Assembly: GCA_023213395.1 (NCBI GenBank)
Contig: CM041465.1
Location: forward strand, 154,077,741 to 154,141,740
Reading direction: 5' to 3'
Source: Cycas panzhihuaensis
Taxonomy: Eukaryota > Cycadophyta
Length of the DNA stretch: 64,000 nucleotides
The position numbers and the translations under genes were made by a program. How positions within the stretch are numbered: the first letter of the stretch is position 1; each line of letters begins with the position of its first letter. Positions 21,750-34,229 of this stretch are shown one piece after another. Under the pieces are notes generated by a model, which ran no database searches, was not told where the DNA came from, and was given only the letters and a program-made list of their open reading frames with translations.

Positions 21750-23299
21750 CCCTAAAGATGGACATCCAAAAACCTGGGATGCTCTGAAGCGTAGAGGCAA
21801 CTAGCTAGAGTTTTCTAACTAAGCTTAGGAGTGCGCCTTTCCATCCCACCAACTTCCTTTGCATTCTATCGATAAGAGGGTTCCACATATCTTTGGTCAT
21901 CTTACTGACAAATAGAGGCAAGCCAAGGTAAATTGTGGGAAGCTTTTTAATATCCATTTTTAAAATTCTATTGATCTTGCCTTGGATATAGCCCAGGGTA
22001 TTTATGAAAAAGACGTTACTCTTCTTCAGACTTATCTTCTGGTTCATGGCCTTCTCGAAATGTCCCAAAATCTCTTTAAATTTGGATGCCTCTCTTACAA
22101 CTGCCTTCCCTAAAAAGATATTATCATATACAAATTAATGGTGGGCCACATTATCCATCCCTGATGTCGATTTAATACCATTTAGGAACCCTAGCCTCCT
22201 AGCGGACTCTAGGGTTCTACCCAATAGCTCAGCCATCATGATGAATAAGAAGGGAGAGAGGGGATCACCTTGTCTCAACCCCTTAAATCCAGGAAAGAAC
22301 CTAGAAGATGAACCATTGATAATAACTGAGAATTGCGGGTTGCCAATACACAGCTTTATCCATGACCGCCAAAGTTCCCCAAAGCCAAATACCTCTAGAA
22401 AATCTAATAGGCATTCCTAGGAGACCCTATTGAAGGCCTTCATGAGATCAATCTTGATGAGCATCGTAGGCTCCTTCCATTCTGTAGCTGAGTGAATTGT
22501 TTCATGGACTGCAATATATCCATCATAGATCTATCTACCTCGGGTTGACCAAGACCTTGATTATAATCTTATATTTGACATTACAGAGACTGATGGGGTG
22601 AAACTCCTCCATCCTTTTCGCTCCTTCTTTTTTAGGAATGAGGACAAGGAATGTAATCTAACATTCCTGTAGCATCTTTTTATTGACATAGAACTCCTGC
22701 AAAGCTTCCATAAAATCTCCTTTAATAATATCCTAAAACTCTTGGAAAAAAACTGGAGGGAATCCATCGGGGCCTGGAGATTTATCTTTCTTCATGCTAA
22801 AGAGAGCTACCCTGACTTCCTCCAGGGTGAACGGAGCTGTCAGCTACACATTTTGAGCTTCACTCACCAGTCTAGGGATATTGTTTAGGAAGTCCTTCCT
22901 GTTATCCATGTCCCCGTCCTATGGCTCAATGAATAAGTCCTTGAAATATTCACTAGCCAACTCCTTCATACCCTCTAATGAACTAACAACTGAGCCATCC
23001 TCCTTTTGAAGGTTGGTAATTCTATTGCTCGCTCTATGTTTAACTATAGTCATATGGAAAAATTTTGTATTCCTGTCACCTTCAGCCATCCATAGAGCCT
23101 TGGATTTTTGTCTCCAATGGATTTCCTCTCTAGTGAGAATCTCATCCAGAGTCTCAACCAGCTCCTTCTCTATCTTGTCTAGCTCTGGGGATCTGCCCAT
23201 CCATTCAATCCTTTCCTCTATTACGTTCAGTTCGCAGATAGTTTTGTCCTTATGCTCATATATATTTTGGAATACATCCTTATTCCATACCTTAACTTA
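21750..23299 (-). pseudogene. LINE ORF2: reverse transcriptase
   Basis: The N-terminal connector (23,200-22,919) has EEIHWRQKSKALWMAEGDRN and TKFFH, standard for plant L1. RT blocks follow: LVLIPKKEGAKRMEEFHPIS (about 22,655-22,595) and a PFSPLLFIM-like block reading as [12 protein letters not shown] (about 22,260). The catalytic FVDD box is at about 22,134-22,117, read as HH-stop-FVYDNIF. The first Asp codon is TAT (22,126-22,128), so the polymerase is dead. The segment MNQKISLKKSNVFF and LPTIYLGLPLF is open at 22,068-21,805. Several stops interrupt 22,560-22,130. Confidence 0.86.
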
Positions 23300-24176
23300 T
23301 CTTTTGACCCAATCTAGCTTCTTCGAGAATCTGTACATTGCGTGGCCTTTGACTTGAATTCCCCACCATTCCTCAACCCTTTTCCTAAGATCGGGGTGAT
23401 GAAGCCATATTAATTCAAACCTGAAAGGTGACCCAATAAATTTGCCTGGGTCTAAAAATTGAAGCAAGAGTGGGGAATGATCGGAGCTAGTCCTCAGCAT
23501 CGCCTTGAGGGTGAAGTCATTGAAGCACCTCATCCAGACATAATTGACTAGCACCCTGTCTAATTTAATTTGAATTAAATCATTCCCCAAGTGCTTATTG
23601 GACCAGGTAAAAGATGCATCCCTGAGCTTAACATCCTCCAGACCCCCCTGCTGTAGGAAGTCACTAAACTCTCCCATACTGGTTATCCATCTACTAGTAC
23701 TACCTCTCTTATCCCCTGAAGACAACGCTAAGTTGAAATCTCCACAAAGAATCGTGTTTATCAAGAATCCTGTGGGACACCAATAGTCTGTCCCAAAGCC
23801 TCTTCTTGGCCTCTTGACTATTTGGAGCATAAATATTTATGGCTAACAACGATAGGTTGTTACTTTTATTTGTTAACCACACTAAGATAAAGGACTCCTT
23901 AGCCAAGAAGATTTCTCCTGACCATGTTGACAAATTCCATAGGACCATTAAACCCCCATCTCCTTAGGCATAGTCGATCTCAATACTTTCAGCGTTCTTC
24001 CAAAGTTTGTTCTTAACCCTTGGGCCATTCTCCTTGTTCAGTTTGGTTTCCTGTAAGAATATTAGATCTAGGAGATATTTATTCCTCATGTCCCTAATAA
24101 TCCTCTGTTTCGAAAGGGCATTGATTCCCCTAATATTCCATGATATTAGTTTCATCTTTTTTTCCTTTGCTTCCAA
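23300..24176 (-). pseudogene. LINE ORF2: apurinic/apyrimidinic-like endonuclease
   Basis: Would nick target DNA to prime reverse transcription. It starts at Met 24,176. Catalytic motifs are visible in order: Asn in SWNIRG (about 24,140), Glu in FLQETKLN (about 24,060), Tyr in INIYAPNSQE (about 23,830), Asp/Asn in LCGDFNLALS (about 23,735) and Asp/His in TSSDHSPLL (about 23,490). Every active-site residue I can place is present. It is split by a stop at about 23,964 and a frame change near 23,800 into three open pieces. Confidence 0.88.
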
Positions 24177-24179
24177 ACT

Positions 24180-25576
24180 TTAGTAGGCTCTCCTTTTGGA
24201 GGTTCTCTACCTTCAGTTCTGGATCTAAGGGTATGCCCTTTAAGGAAAACTTCCTTTAGAGTTTTCTGGCTGCCTTGGTCTACCTAGGCAGCCATTTCTT
24301 TCTCTCTTTGTAGTTTCAAAGGTGGCCTCTCTACCTTCTTCTTAGCTCCCACATCCAATTACTTTTTTTGGACATTATCGGTTGTGGTAATGGATCTGGA
24401 TCTAGCACTCCTAGGTCCTCCAATATGGGCATCACTGACTCTTCAACCCCAACCAACTGCCTCCGAATCTAAAATTCTTTAGCTGCATCTTCAACATCTA
24501 CAGAGGGGGACAAACCTAATCTCTGCGTGACCTCCTTATCCCTTGTCCACTATGGTTCAGGGAGGATAGTTTGAGTCTTAGTGGCAGCCATAGTAGGGGA
24601 AGGGACCCCTGAACTGTCCACGCCTACCTAGCTTCCCAGGGCCATAAGAACATATGCTACTTGCTCCCCTTCCTCTAGGAGTATATCCTCCTCATTGGGG
24701 TCAAAACTTGGGTTCCAAAGAGGGTTCTCTACTACCTCCATATGGCCTGTATGTTCTAGTACCACCCCTTTTTCCTTTTCCTTCTTTTCCTGGGTATTTG
24801 GTTCTGAGGGTCCCTTTGTATTCTCGTCCTTTGAAAGCTAGACCCCCAGGTATTTTTGGGGCAAGTGCCCTAAGTTTCTGCAGGTGGAGCATCTAAAATG
24901 CTCCATTTCATAGATCAACGATCGTGACTCCCTCCTCCATATCCATCCAAATGTCATCCAGGAGGGGTTTGTCGAGCCGTATTAAAGCGTAGATTCTAGC
25001 ATTAATGAGTCTGCTCCTATTCTTTGTCGTAGAATCAATTGCTAGAAGAGGACCCATCACTTTTGCTATACCTTTAAATACTTCAGTGTTCCAATGGTGT
25101 AATGGGAGGCCTGGGAGTTGAATCCATATAGGGGCTTGTTTGATTTTGGGAACAGATGGATTAAAGTCCCTATGCCATTTCTCGAGAGACAGGGCTTTCC
25201 TATTGAACATCCATGGAGCTCTTAGTAGAATGCTGGACATATCTTCATAAGAAGAGAATTTGAATAGCATGCAGCCCTTGGGCATGGTTATTACTTCCAC
25301 GCTACCCGTCGTTTTCCATTTAGTCCTCATCTAGCTCCTAATAGTCTCCAGACTCGGTCTAGGTCCTGAGAATCTGCCAACAAGGTAATTCTCCCAAAGT
25401 TTCTCAGTTTTCTCCACAAGAGCTTGGGGTATTTTCAATCTAACCTTGTTATTGATAACCACTGGTGTTAGGTCAAATGTTTCCTCCTCATTTATTTTTA
25501 GTGCATCATGGCAAGATTTCCCTGGTGTCAGGTTGGGGATTTGGTTCTGGTTTTGAGGAATATGATCCATTTCCAT
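24180..25576 (-). pseudogene. LINE ORF1: DUF4283 RNA-binding protein with zinc knuckle
   Basis: Nucleic-acid chaperone-like protein of plant L1 elements. It starts at Met 25,576 (MEMDHIPQNQNQ). A stop at about 25,331 separates the N-terminal segment (ENYLVGRFSGPRPSLETIRS) from the DUF4283 core (25,330-24,908), which includes GCMLFKFSSYEDMSSILLRA, PWMFNRKALSLEKW, and PIWIQLPGLPLHHWNTEVF. A CCHC zinc knuckle follows at about 24,905-24,845 (FRCSTCRNLGHLPQKY); its last Cys is replaced by Tyr. The remaining linker to ORF2 (about 24,840-24,180) is low in recognisable motifs and heavily interrupted. Confidence 0.85.
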
Positions 25577-26198
25577 ATTTAAAATTTAAAAACTGCAAAG
25601 AAGTACCAACCAAGTAAGCATAAGCATACCATGGTTAAGACCTGCTCAGCCGCTAGCTTCCATTATGTTTCCTTGGTCCAGATAAGAGGTCTACTGGTCA
25701 GGATCTCCTCTGTATGTATATCTTCACCACTTTGCACCTGTCTTCTTTCCCAATCGGGCTTCTTAAGAGGCCTATCTACCTCTGAGTAGGAGCTATTAAC
25801 TATCTCAGCCTGCCTTCCTGCTATCACAACATTGCACTCACTAGAGGAGATGCATAGTGCAGTCTTAGCATAACGTCCTGTGCCTGAGGGCTTCGGGTCT
25901 CTACGATCGATCAGCCCTTTCGAAAGAAACCAATGCTGAGATCTCTGGACTTCACATTGTCTGATACACCATAACCTACTCCTTCATCTCTCCTCAACTG
26001 GCTCGTCTCCCTTCGCAGATAAATCTATGGGCAGAGAGCCCCAACGAAATCCTTAGGCAGGGCCCTATTGACCTTACCATAGCCCTTTAACAGACACCAT
26101 TGCATCCCAGTCTTCAAAATGCCTTCCGCCGCCACTCTGTTTGAACCCTAGCAATCGCAAACCAGTCGCTTCTATTCTATTCGAGCCGTTCACCAAAG

Positions 26199-26208
26199 AG
26201 GTGACTTA
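26199..26208. repeat. LINE target-site duplication, 5' side
   Basis: AGGTGACTTA, identical to 19,845-19,854. Confidence 0.85.
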
Positions 26209-27144
<936 letters not shown>

Positions 27145-27180
27145 GTTATTTATTTACACATGAATCAAGACCATGATGGA

Positions 27181-27660
27181 GGCTCTAATACCACTTATAA
27201 TTATCCCTTATTTATAATTTGAGGATAACTTCCCAAGTATAGGAGAATAACACAAGTGCATAAAAATTAGTGAAGAATTCAATGGCCAAAGACCAATATA
27301 ATTGAAAAAATGAATGATGATACATGTTACAATGGTCACATATTTATATATGTGATATGATATGCTTTGAAGAGTGGTTGCAAGTATTCAAATGCCCACT
27401 TTCATAATAATTAGATAATTAATTATAGTCATAACCAAGTAAGGGATGATGTGCAATTCTAACCAAGTGAAAAAGTTGATGGAGCCACATTATCTTGAAG
27501 AAGTTCAAAGGATCTACACTACATTGAGGAGGTTTGTGTGGTATGGTAGTTATATAATTTTCCATAAAAAATCAAGGCCCATTCCCCCATGGTGCTTAAA
27601 AGTAAGAGCCTTAAGGTATACTAAGGTATTGCATTTAGTACATGGCTACTAGGATTAGGG
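27181..27660 (-). mobile_element. Minus-strand LTR end with primer-binding site
   Basis: Read on the minus strand, TGGTATTAGAGCC (27,193-27,181) is a near-perfect initiator-tRNA-Met primer site, preceded by AT-rich DNA with a TATATAAATATG box (about 27,340), as in a 5' LTR. The element body would run leftward and now holds only the long (TA)n tract and unassigned DNA. I could not fix the outer LTR boundary. Confidence 0.5.
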
Positions 27661-28148
27661 TGCCTACCTAGACCTTTCCCCATAGAAAATGGTTGCCTAA
27701 ATGGATTAACATCTCAATCAACATCTATGAAAGTTGAAGTATCACTGTATATAATCTTCTAATGCAACTTTAATCTATAAAATCAAGAGATATTAGATAA
27801 AAGGAAAAAGAAATAGTCATACTACTTAAGAGAATCTTCTTTACTAAAGAGAGCATGATTAAAGATTTTCCAAATATGCCAAAAGATTTATGTTCATCAA
27901 ATAATCCAAGTTGTATGAAAGTCCTAGTAAAATACAATTATATTACTAAGCATAAATGTTATGGATCAAACACCTAGAATTAAAGGGATACAAATCTAAT
28001 TTGAATTTCCTCTTAAATTTTTATGGCAAAAGAATAGTCTTAGGAAAGAAGTATAATTTCTTCTTGACTATAAATAGGGTAAGAAATTAAAACTTTAAGT
28101 TCAAAAGGCTAAAATCCAATCACTAAACTATTGCACAAAATATGATGG
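27661..28148. other. Unassigned AT-rich DNA before chromovirus copy 2
   Basis: No gene or repeat family recognised. It ends GATGG, the putative left target duplication of chromovirus A copy 2. Confidence 0.4.
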
Positions 28149-28493
28149 TATTAGGGATACAACCCCTAACTTATCTTCTCTTATATTCCCTTATATCTTC
28201 TACTTCTCCCCTCTTCTTAATATTCCACATGCTTAAGTAGAATGTTGTGTAGTGGTCAATGAGCACTATATATAATCTTGTAATATTCCATATGCATAAG
28301 GTGAAGGTTGTGTAGTGAGCATAGAGCCATATGCATTTATGTAATCTTTAGAGTAGGGTATTTAAAATATCATTGTTATTACATGTAATTGGGAGGTTGC
28401 TCCCTTAAAGGGTATTGTAATACAAGTGCTTTTTTGGAGTTATTTGCATGTTATATTGGTGTGTAATTATTATTAAGGAGTGTTATCCTACTA
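28149..28493 (+). repeat. Chromovirus A copy 2: 5' LTR
   Basis: 345 bp, TATTAGG...CCTACTA, aligning with the 3' LTR apart from the missing CT/TA tract. It is followed after AG by the primer-binding site. Confidence 0.85.
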
Positions 28494-28495
28494 AG

Positions 28496-28507
28496 TGGTA
28501 TCAGAGT
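28496..28507 (+). promoter_or_regulatory. Primer-binding site, initiator tRNA-Met
   Basis: TGGTATCAGAGT, one base from the tRNA-iMet 3' end complement, two bases after the 5' LTR. Confidence 0.9.
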
Positions 28508-29559
28508 GGTCAATTCATACCTTATGGGAGAGTTAAAGGCATTAAATAATCATTTTTTTTCCATTAGTTTTCTCTCATCAATACCTATTCTCATTTAATT
28601 TTTGCTTTGTTACATTATTTTTTGGGGGCAGATAACACTACAATTAAGTAGCTATCCTATCAATGCCACCAAGTAGTTTTCTTTTGCATTTAGATAGAGA
28701 CCCTATGTTGGGGGTCTATAAATATCATGAGTATCTATTATTTTAGGCTAAGTGCATTGTGGCTTTTCCATCCTTTCTGTGAAGGACCAGAGATCACACT
28801 CCTGAATCAAGCTTTAGATAAAACTTAACTATAGAATTATGCCTCCACATACCTGTGGATATATAGGAGGACCCCCTAGATAGGCCTTCCTAATATAGGA
28901 AACCATAGGAAACCTATTGACTATCTATAATTTGTAGTGCACTGGTAAGTGGTTAGCCCTCGGAAGTTACTCTCCATGTACCCTACATATGGGGTAGTAT
29001 GACTACAAAGTAGAGCATTAGCCTCTATAAGTAGATACTATTTATGTTTAGGATTAGTATATCAGGGTCCTACAAACTAGATAAGCCTATACTTAGTGTA
29101 CCTGGTCAGTCTATTAGTGGTTTGTATGCACGTAGTTAATCAGTGAGTCAGTCATCATCAATTTGTTAAATCTAATGTGTCTAGCCAGTTTGTCATCAAT
29201 TAATGCACACATAGTGAGTCAACCAGTCAACGTCCAAAAAAGAAGAAACAAAAAAAATAAAAAGTAAATTTAAAAAAATAAAAAAGTAAAAAAGTAAAAA
29301 AATAAAAAAGCAAAAAAGCAAAAAAATAAAAAAGAAAAAAAGTTTATATTGCCTCATAAAACATTGGTGATAACAGTCTATAGGCACCCCATTAAATCCC
29401 TTTCATTCATATTTACCAACTAGGATTTAACTTAGGTCTTGGGAACAAATGGCCCCTAAGATGAACCCATGCTAGACTCAAGATCTCAATGATGCTATCA
29501 CACAACTTCAAGGAGGCATATTATAAATCCAAATTAACTTCAATGAAATTTTTGAAGTA
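28508..29559 (+). other. Chromovirus A copy 2: untranslated leader
   Basis: No ORF. It contains an A-rich low-complexity block (about 29,235-29,342) built of A runs broken by single T, G or C, and stretches resembling the element B leader at 18,590-18,860. Confidence 0.65.
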
Positions 29560-30330
29560 ATAATGCTAGAGCTCATAGCCATGAAACATTTTAAGGAAGA
29601 AAAAATTGAATTTGATAATACTACTTACATAGGTAGGAGTCACTTTCCTAAAGAATATGAAGATAATGAGGGAAGTCACTTCCATCCTAACTTCGTTCCC
29701 AAGGTAGAAATCAAAAAGTTAAATGGAATATATATACATACCTAGATTGGCTAAATAGAATAATACTTTTCTCTTCATCAAGTTCTAATAGACAAGAAGA
29801 TCCCTCTTGCTTCTCTACACATGGAAACTGAACCCTACCAATAGGTTATGAAAATAATTAGTGGCTTTAGTTATCAATGGGAGGATTTTGTCAAGAATTT
29901 TACATCTCAATGTGATACTACATGGGATCATGACTACTTTAACCAATTAGCTAAAGTTAGATAGGAGGGGATTGTTTCAGCCTATACAGTAGAATACCAA
30001 TGTCTCTCCACAAGGGTTGATGGTTTTTGTTAGAATAAATTACTTGAGTTGTACATTAGTGGGTTACGAGATGACATCAGACATGAGTTATGACTCCTAA
30101 AACCTGATAACATCTCTCCAGCTATTAATTTTACTTGACATATTAAAGAAAAAAATAAGGCATCTCAACCCCTCCCACAAAAATTCCTAGAAAGGTTACC
30201 ATAATTTCAGGTTCCTCGTCTGCGACAAATGACTTTCTAAGAGATGGATGAGAAACAATTAGAAGGGTTATGTTTTTGTTGTAACTAAAAGTGTAATAAA
30301 AACCACAAGTGTCCTGAATAACACTTATTC
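29560..30330 (+). pseudogene. gag: Chromovirus A copy 2: gag
   Basis: A capsid-like gag core is readable with stops: LASLHMETEPYQ at about 29,808, ISGFSYQWEDFVKNFTSQCD at about 29,860-29,920, NQLAKVR-stop-EGIVSAYTVEYQ at about 29,940-30,000 and LLELYISGLRDDIRHEL at about 30,040-30,090. This is the usual retrotransposon gag pattern. The zinc knuckle is at about 30,270-30,310, with NKNHKC keeping the His that copy 1 has lost but with a stop inside the knuckle. Copy 1 begins at the position equivalent to 30,092, so only this copy preserves the gag core. The start codon is uncertain. Confidence 0.75.
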
Positions 30331-30900
30331 CTTATTGAGGGTGTCCAAGATGATGATCCAGTAGAGGAAGCATTATTAGAGCTAGAAAATAATGATTGTC
30401 ACTTGCCTAAGGAGGAAGAAGAAGATATTGCTATTATCTTTATGCATACCTTTGCTGGAATCGTAGCCCCACAAACACTCATTGGGTACATCAAGAAAAG
30501 GAAGGTGGTTATCCTCATGGATTCTAGAAGCACCAATAATTTTATTAATCAAAAACTTATTGAATAACTTAGTTATTTTACATATCCTATCAAAAATTTC
30601 TTGGTTATGGTGACTAATGAACATATACTCTCTTATAGGGGAAAATGTTATAATATCAAGTTACAAATTGGTGACTATCACCTCTTCACTTCCATGTACG
30701 TCATTCCTATTGGAGGAGTTGATGTTGTATTAGGGTTATAATGGCTCGAACCACTAGGAACCATTCAACTAAATATGTAAGAGCTCTTCATCAGATTTAC
30801 TTCTAAAGGAATTGACTATTAATTAAATGGGATCATCCCTCTTTCAACCCAAATTATTAGCTCACGCTATATGGAGAGGCTTATTAAAAGGGGTGGTATA
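30331..30900 (+). pseudogene. Chromovirus A copy 2: protease
   Basis: Homologous to 13,620-14,190. The active-site triplet reads D-S-R at about 30,519-30,528 (GGA to AGA) where copy 1 has D-S-G, so the catalytic loop Gly is lost. The following STNNFIN segment is unchanged. Stops follow at about 30,565 and later. Confidence 0.75.
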
Positions 30901-31089
30901 GGAATCGCTACCAAATATTATGCTCTAGAAGGTCAGGAACTTCTAACAGAAGGGGACATTCTCCAAGATGATGGTATACCAAATGACTTAAAATTGGTAC
31001 TTCACTGCCATAACTAGGTCTTCCAGGATATTTCTCAAGGTCTTCCCCTAGTATGTGACCAAGATCATGGCATTGACCTAATAGTTGGA

Positions 31090-31740
31090 AGCAATTCTCC
31101 TTGCATTCGACCATATTGGTATCACTACCAGTAAAAGAATGGAATTGAATGATTAGTTCAAGAACTTCTTTATGCTAGTACTATTAGGGAAAGTAAAAGC
31201 ATTTTTTCTACCCTACTGATTTTAGTAAGAAAAAAGGATGGCTCATTTCACATGTGCGTAGACTACCACGAGCTCAATAAGATAATCGTCAAGGATAAAT
31301 TTCCTATACCAGTCATCGATGAACTCTTGGATGAACTCCATAGAGCAACATTCTTGACATCATTCAACTTGTAGTTAGGATACCATCAAATTAGGATCAA
31401 GGTAGAGGATGTTCATAAAATTGTATTTCATACATATAAAGGATATTATGAATTTTTAGTTATGCCTTTGGCTTCACTAATGCCCCATCTACATTTTAAG
31501 GACTCATGAACAAACACTTTTGGATTTACTTAAGGAAGTTCATGTTAGTCTTTTTTGATGAATTCTAATCTTCAGTTGTAAATGGGAAGACCATCTTCAA
31601 CATGTTGACAAAGTATTATAGGTGCTTATAGATAACTAACTTTATCCCAGAAAATCAAAATGTCAATTTGGGTAAACATAAGTAGAATATTTGGGGCATA
31701 TTATCTCTCAAGAAGGAGTTAAGGTGAATCCTAAGAAAAT
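31090..31740 (+). pseudogene. Chromovirus A copy 2: reverse transcriptase
   Basis: Same motif order as copy 1 (LVRKKDGSFHMCVDYHELN at about 31,225-31,280, DELLDELHRATF at about 31,320). The catalytic box shows a one-base deletion: GATGAC of copy 1 (14,844-14,849) is GATGA followed directly by ATT at about 31,556-31,561. This shifts the frame at the second catalytic Asp. A stop also follows SFNL at about 31,371, shared with copy 1. Confidence 0.8.
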
Positions 31741-32400
31741 TGCAGTTATCACGAACTAGCCTAAACCCAAAACCATCAAGGGCCTTCGTGGATTCTTAGG
31801 AATCACAAGGTATTATTGAAAGTTTATTCAAGGCTATACAAGAATTACTTTCCCTTTAATTAACTTGTTAAAAAAGGATTCCTTTCATTGGAATGATAAG
31901 GCCGCTAAAGCATTTGAACACCTAAAGGTGGCTTTAACTACCACAACAATCCTTGCAACACTATACTTTATAAAGACCTTCACCATTGAATGTGATACAT
32001 CAAGGAAAGGCATTGGAGCAATCTTAATGCAAGAAGAGAAATCTTTGGCCTTTGAAAGTCATCAACTTACATCCAAGGAATAAGTCAAATCCATCTATGA
32101 GAAGGAGATGTTAGAAATTCTCCATGTAGTTAGGAAATGACAATAACATTTATTGGGAACATATTTCCATATAAAAACAGACCATGATAGTTTGAAATAT
32201 TTCGTAGCTTAAAGGATGGCATCTGAGGAACAACAAAAATGGGTCACCAAAATGTAAGCTTTTGACTTTGAAATCATATATAAAAAAGGCAAGGATAATA
32301 AAGTTAATGATGTTTTATCTTGTAAGGAGGAAGGCTTTATACTATATTTTATCACCACGGTTAATCCCACTTAGATAGTGGTCTCTAAGTAAGAATGAGA
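31741..32400 (+). pseudogene. Chromovirus A copy 2: RNase H
   Basis: Open at 31,865-32,083 with FHWNDKAAKAFEHLK and TIECDTSRKGIGAILMQEE (catalytic Asp kept; DTS for DAS). TAA at 32,081 replaces the CAA of copy 1 (15,368), and TAA near 32,209 replaces CAA at 15,497. The EKEMLEIL segment (catalytic Glu) is at about 32,100. The tether YKKGKDNKV is at about 32,280. Confidence 0.8.
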
Positions 32401-32502
32401 TCAAGACCCCTTTACAAAGTAGATCATTCAAGACCTTGAAGCTAGGGTAGGGTATTCAACCCATTATACATGGACTATAAATATTCTCTAGTACAAGAAT
32501 CT

Positions 32503-32522
32503 TATATATATATATATATATA
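32503..32522. repeat. (TA)n inside pol, copy 2
   Basis: Ten TA units at the same position as the longer tract in copy 1 (15,790-15,825). Confidence 0.9.
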
Positions 32523-32529
32523 TGCCCTC

Positions 32530-33600
32530 ACTTTACCCTCAAGGAGCAAATTTTACATGATGCATATGCCTCTCCAATAGTAGGTCACTTGAGGTTCTTA
32601 GAACAATATTTCTTTTAGAAGGGACAAAAAGGAGATGTAAAGAGATATATTTCCTCATGTCAAATTTATTAATGACATAAGATAGAAACAATAAAGTCTC
32701 TAAGATTACTGTAACCCCTTCCTATACCAAATCAACGATGGGAAAAATTTTATATGGAATTCATCATGGGTCTTCTTAAGTTAGAAGAAAAAGATGTTAT
32801 AATGGTTGTTGTTGATAAGCTAACTAAATATGCCCATTTTTTTCTTATTTAGTCCACACATAAGGTAAATCAAATCACTGAGATCTTTTTAAAGGATATA
32901 CATAGGTTACATGGTATGCCCAAATGGATAGTTAGTGGTCATGACCCCAAGTTTACCAGTAACTTCTAGACAGAACTCTTCAATCTACTTGGTACTAAAC
33001 TAACAATGAGCTCATCCTACCATCTATAAATAGATGGTCAAACTGAGGTGGTCCATAAGTTCCTTGAAGGATACCTTCATTATTATGCTTCAGATAAGCA
33101 GGGCCAATGGCATCATTGGCTTCCTTTAGTAGAATGGTGGTATAATACAAGCTATCGTGCATTAGTAGGAATGACTCTATTCCAAGCATTATATGGCTAG
33201 TAACCACCCACACTTAAGAATTATGCCATAATCAGTTCTAAGGTTCAAGCAGACGAGGATGACATCTAATAAACAACACATATTCTTAAGCTACTTAAGG
33301 AAAATCTAAATCTTGCATAAAATCAAATGAAATAATAGGCAGATAAAGGGCAAACTGAATGGGCATTTCAACTAGTTGACTGAATATACTTACGGTTGCA
33401 ATCATATAAGTAGGCATCTCTCAAATAGGATGGGCAACATAAATTACAACCTCGATTTTATGGGCCTAACAAAATTCTTAAAAAGATTGGGAAAGTTACA
33501 TATGCCTTAGTCTTACCACCACCATCAAGGATCCATAATGTCTTTCATATTTTATGTCTCAAGAGGGTAATTGGACAACAAGTATAAGTTTAAATAGAAT
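32530..33600 (+). pseudogene. Chromovirus A copy 2: integrase
   Basis: The zinc domain and core follow as in copy 1. The second catalytic Asp codon, GAT in copy 1, is GGT (Gly) here at 32,937-32,939, while the catalytic Glu is retained as GAG at 33,045-33,047 (QTEVVHK). The two are separated by the canonical 35 residues. TGG at 33,117-33,119 is intact where copy 1 has TAG. The first-Asp segment (MEFIMGLLKLEEKDVIMVVV) has Glu for Asp: GAATTC versus GACTTC at about 32,756. Both copies are therefore catalytically dead by different changes. Confidence 0.85.
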
Positions 33601-33610
33601 TACCTATCTT

Positions 33611-33800
33611 AAATGAGGAGGGGTGACTTCAACTCATTCCAGAATGTATCATCAACTGAAGAATTTGACATCTACGATCCAGGCAAATCATTAAGTATCT
33701 CATCAGATGGAAACAACTTTCACAAGAAGATTCAACTTGAGAGAATGAGTAATTTGTCCAAGAGAATCCTTAGATCACTAAGCTTTGAGGGAAAAGCTTT
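33611..33800 (+). pseudogene. Chromovirus A copy 2: chromodomain
   Basis: LRSRQIIKYLIRWKQLSQED then ST and a stop at the conserved Trp, exactly as in copy 1 apart from one Lys-to-Arg change. It runs into the purine-rich tract AAGGAGGAGAC before the 3' LTR. Confidence 0.75.
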
Positions 33801-33816
33801 TCTAAGGAGGAGACTT

Positions 33817-33992
33817 TATTAGGAATCTAACTCGTAACTTACCTTCTCTTATATTCCCTTATATCTTCTACTTCTTCCCTCTTCTTACAATCTCATATGC
33901 ATAAATAGAAGGTTGTGTAGTGGTCATTGATCACTATATATATTCTTGTAATATCTAACATGTACAAGGAGGAGGTTGTGTAGTGAACATAG

Positions 33993-34081
<89 letters not shown>

Positions 34082-34229
34082 CTTTAGAGTAGGGTATCTA
34101 AAATATCATTGTTATTACATGTAGTTGGGAGGTTGCCCCCTCAAAGGTTATTATAATATGAGTGCTCCTTTGGAGTTATTTGCATGTTATGTTGGTGTGC
34201 AACTATTATTAAGGAGTGGGATCCTACTA
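33817..34229 (+). repeat. Chromovirus A copy 2: 3' LTR
   Basis: TATTAGG...CCTACTA, 413 bp. It includes (TC)n from about 33,998 to 34,042 and (TA)n to 34,079, which are absent from the 5' LTR. Confidence 0.85.

Larger units (their letters stand above)
19855..26198 (-). mobile_element. L1-type LINE with C-terminal RNase H, full span
   Basis: Reading on the minus strand from 26,198: about 620 bases of 5' UTR, ORF1 (DUF4283 and zinc knuckle), ORF2 with AP endonuclease, reverse transcriptase, zinc-binding domain and RNase H, then a short 3' UTR and a 12-base poly(A) tail (poly(T) at 19,856-19,867). A perfect 10-bp duplication flanks it, so this is a complete target-primed insertion of 6.3 kb, not a 5'-truncated one. 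Such L1 elements with an RNase H tail are typical of plants. Multiple stops and a lost RT catalytic Asp show it is dead. It landed at the right edge of the (TA)n field. Confidence 0.92.
28149..34229 (+). mobile_element. Ty3/gypsy chromovirus A, copy 2, both LTRs
   Basis: The structure is complete: 5' LTR (28,149-28,493), primer-binding site, leader, gag, protease, RT, RNase H, integrase, chromodomain, polypurine run and 3' LTR (33,817-34,229). Flanks GATGG and GATAG agree at 4 of 5 bases and may be the target duplication. The coding region is broken in every domain. Copy 1 at 13,379-17,568 is its partner. The chromodomain after integrase places it among the chromoviruses; I do not assign a subgroup. 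Confidence 0.9.
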
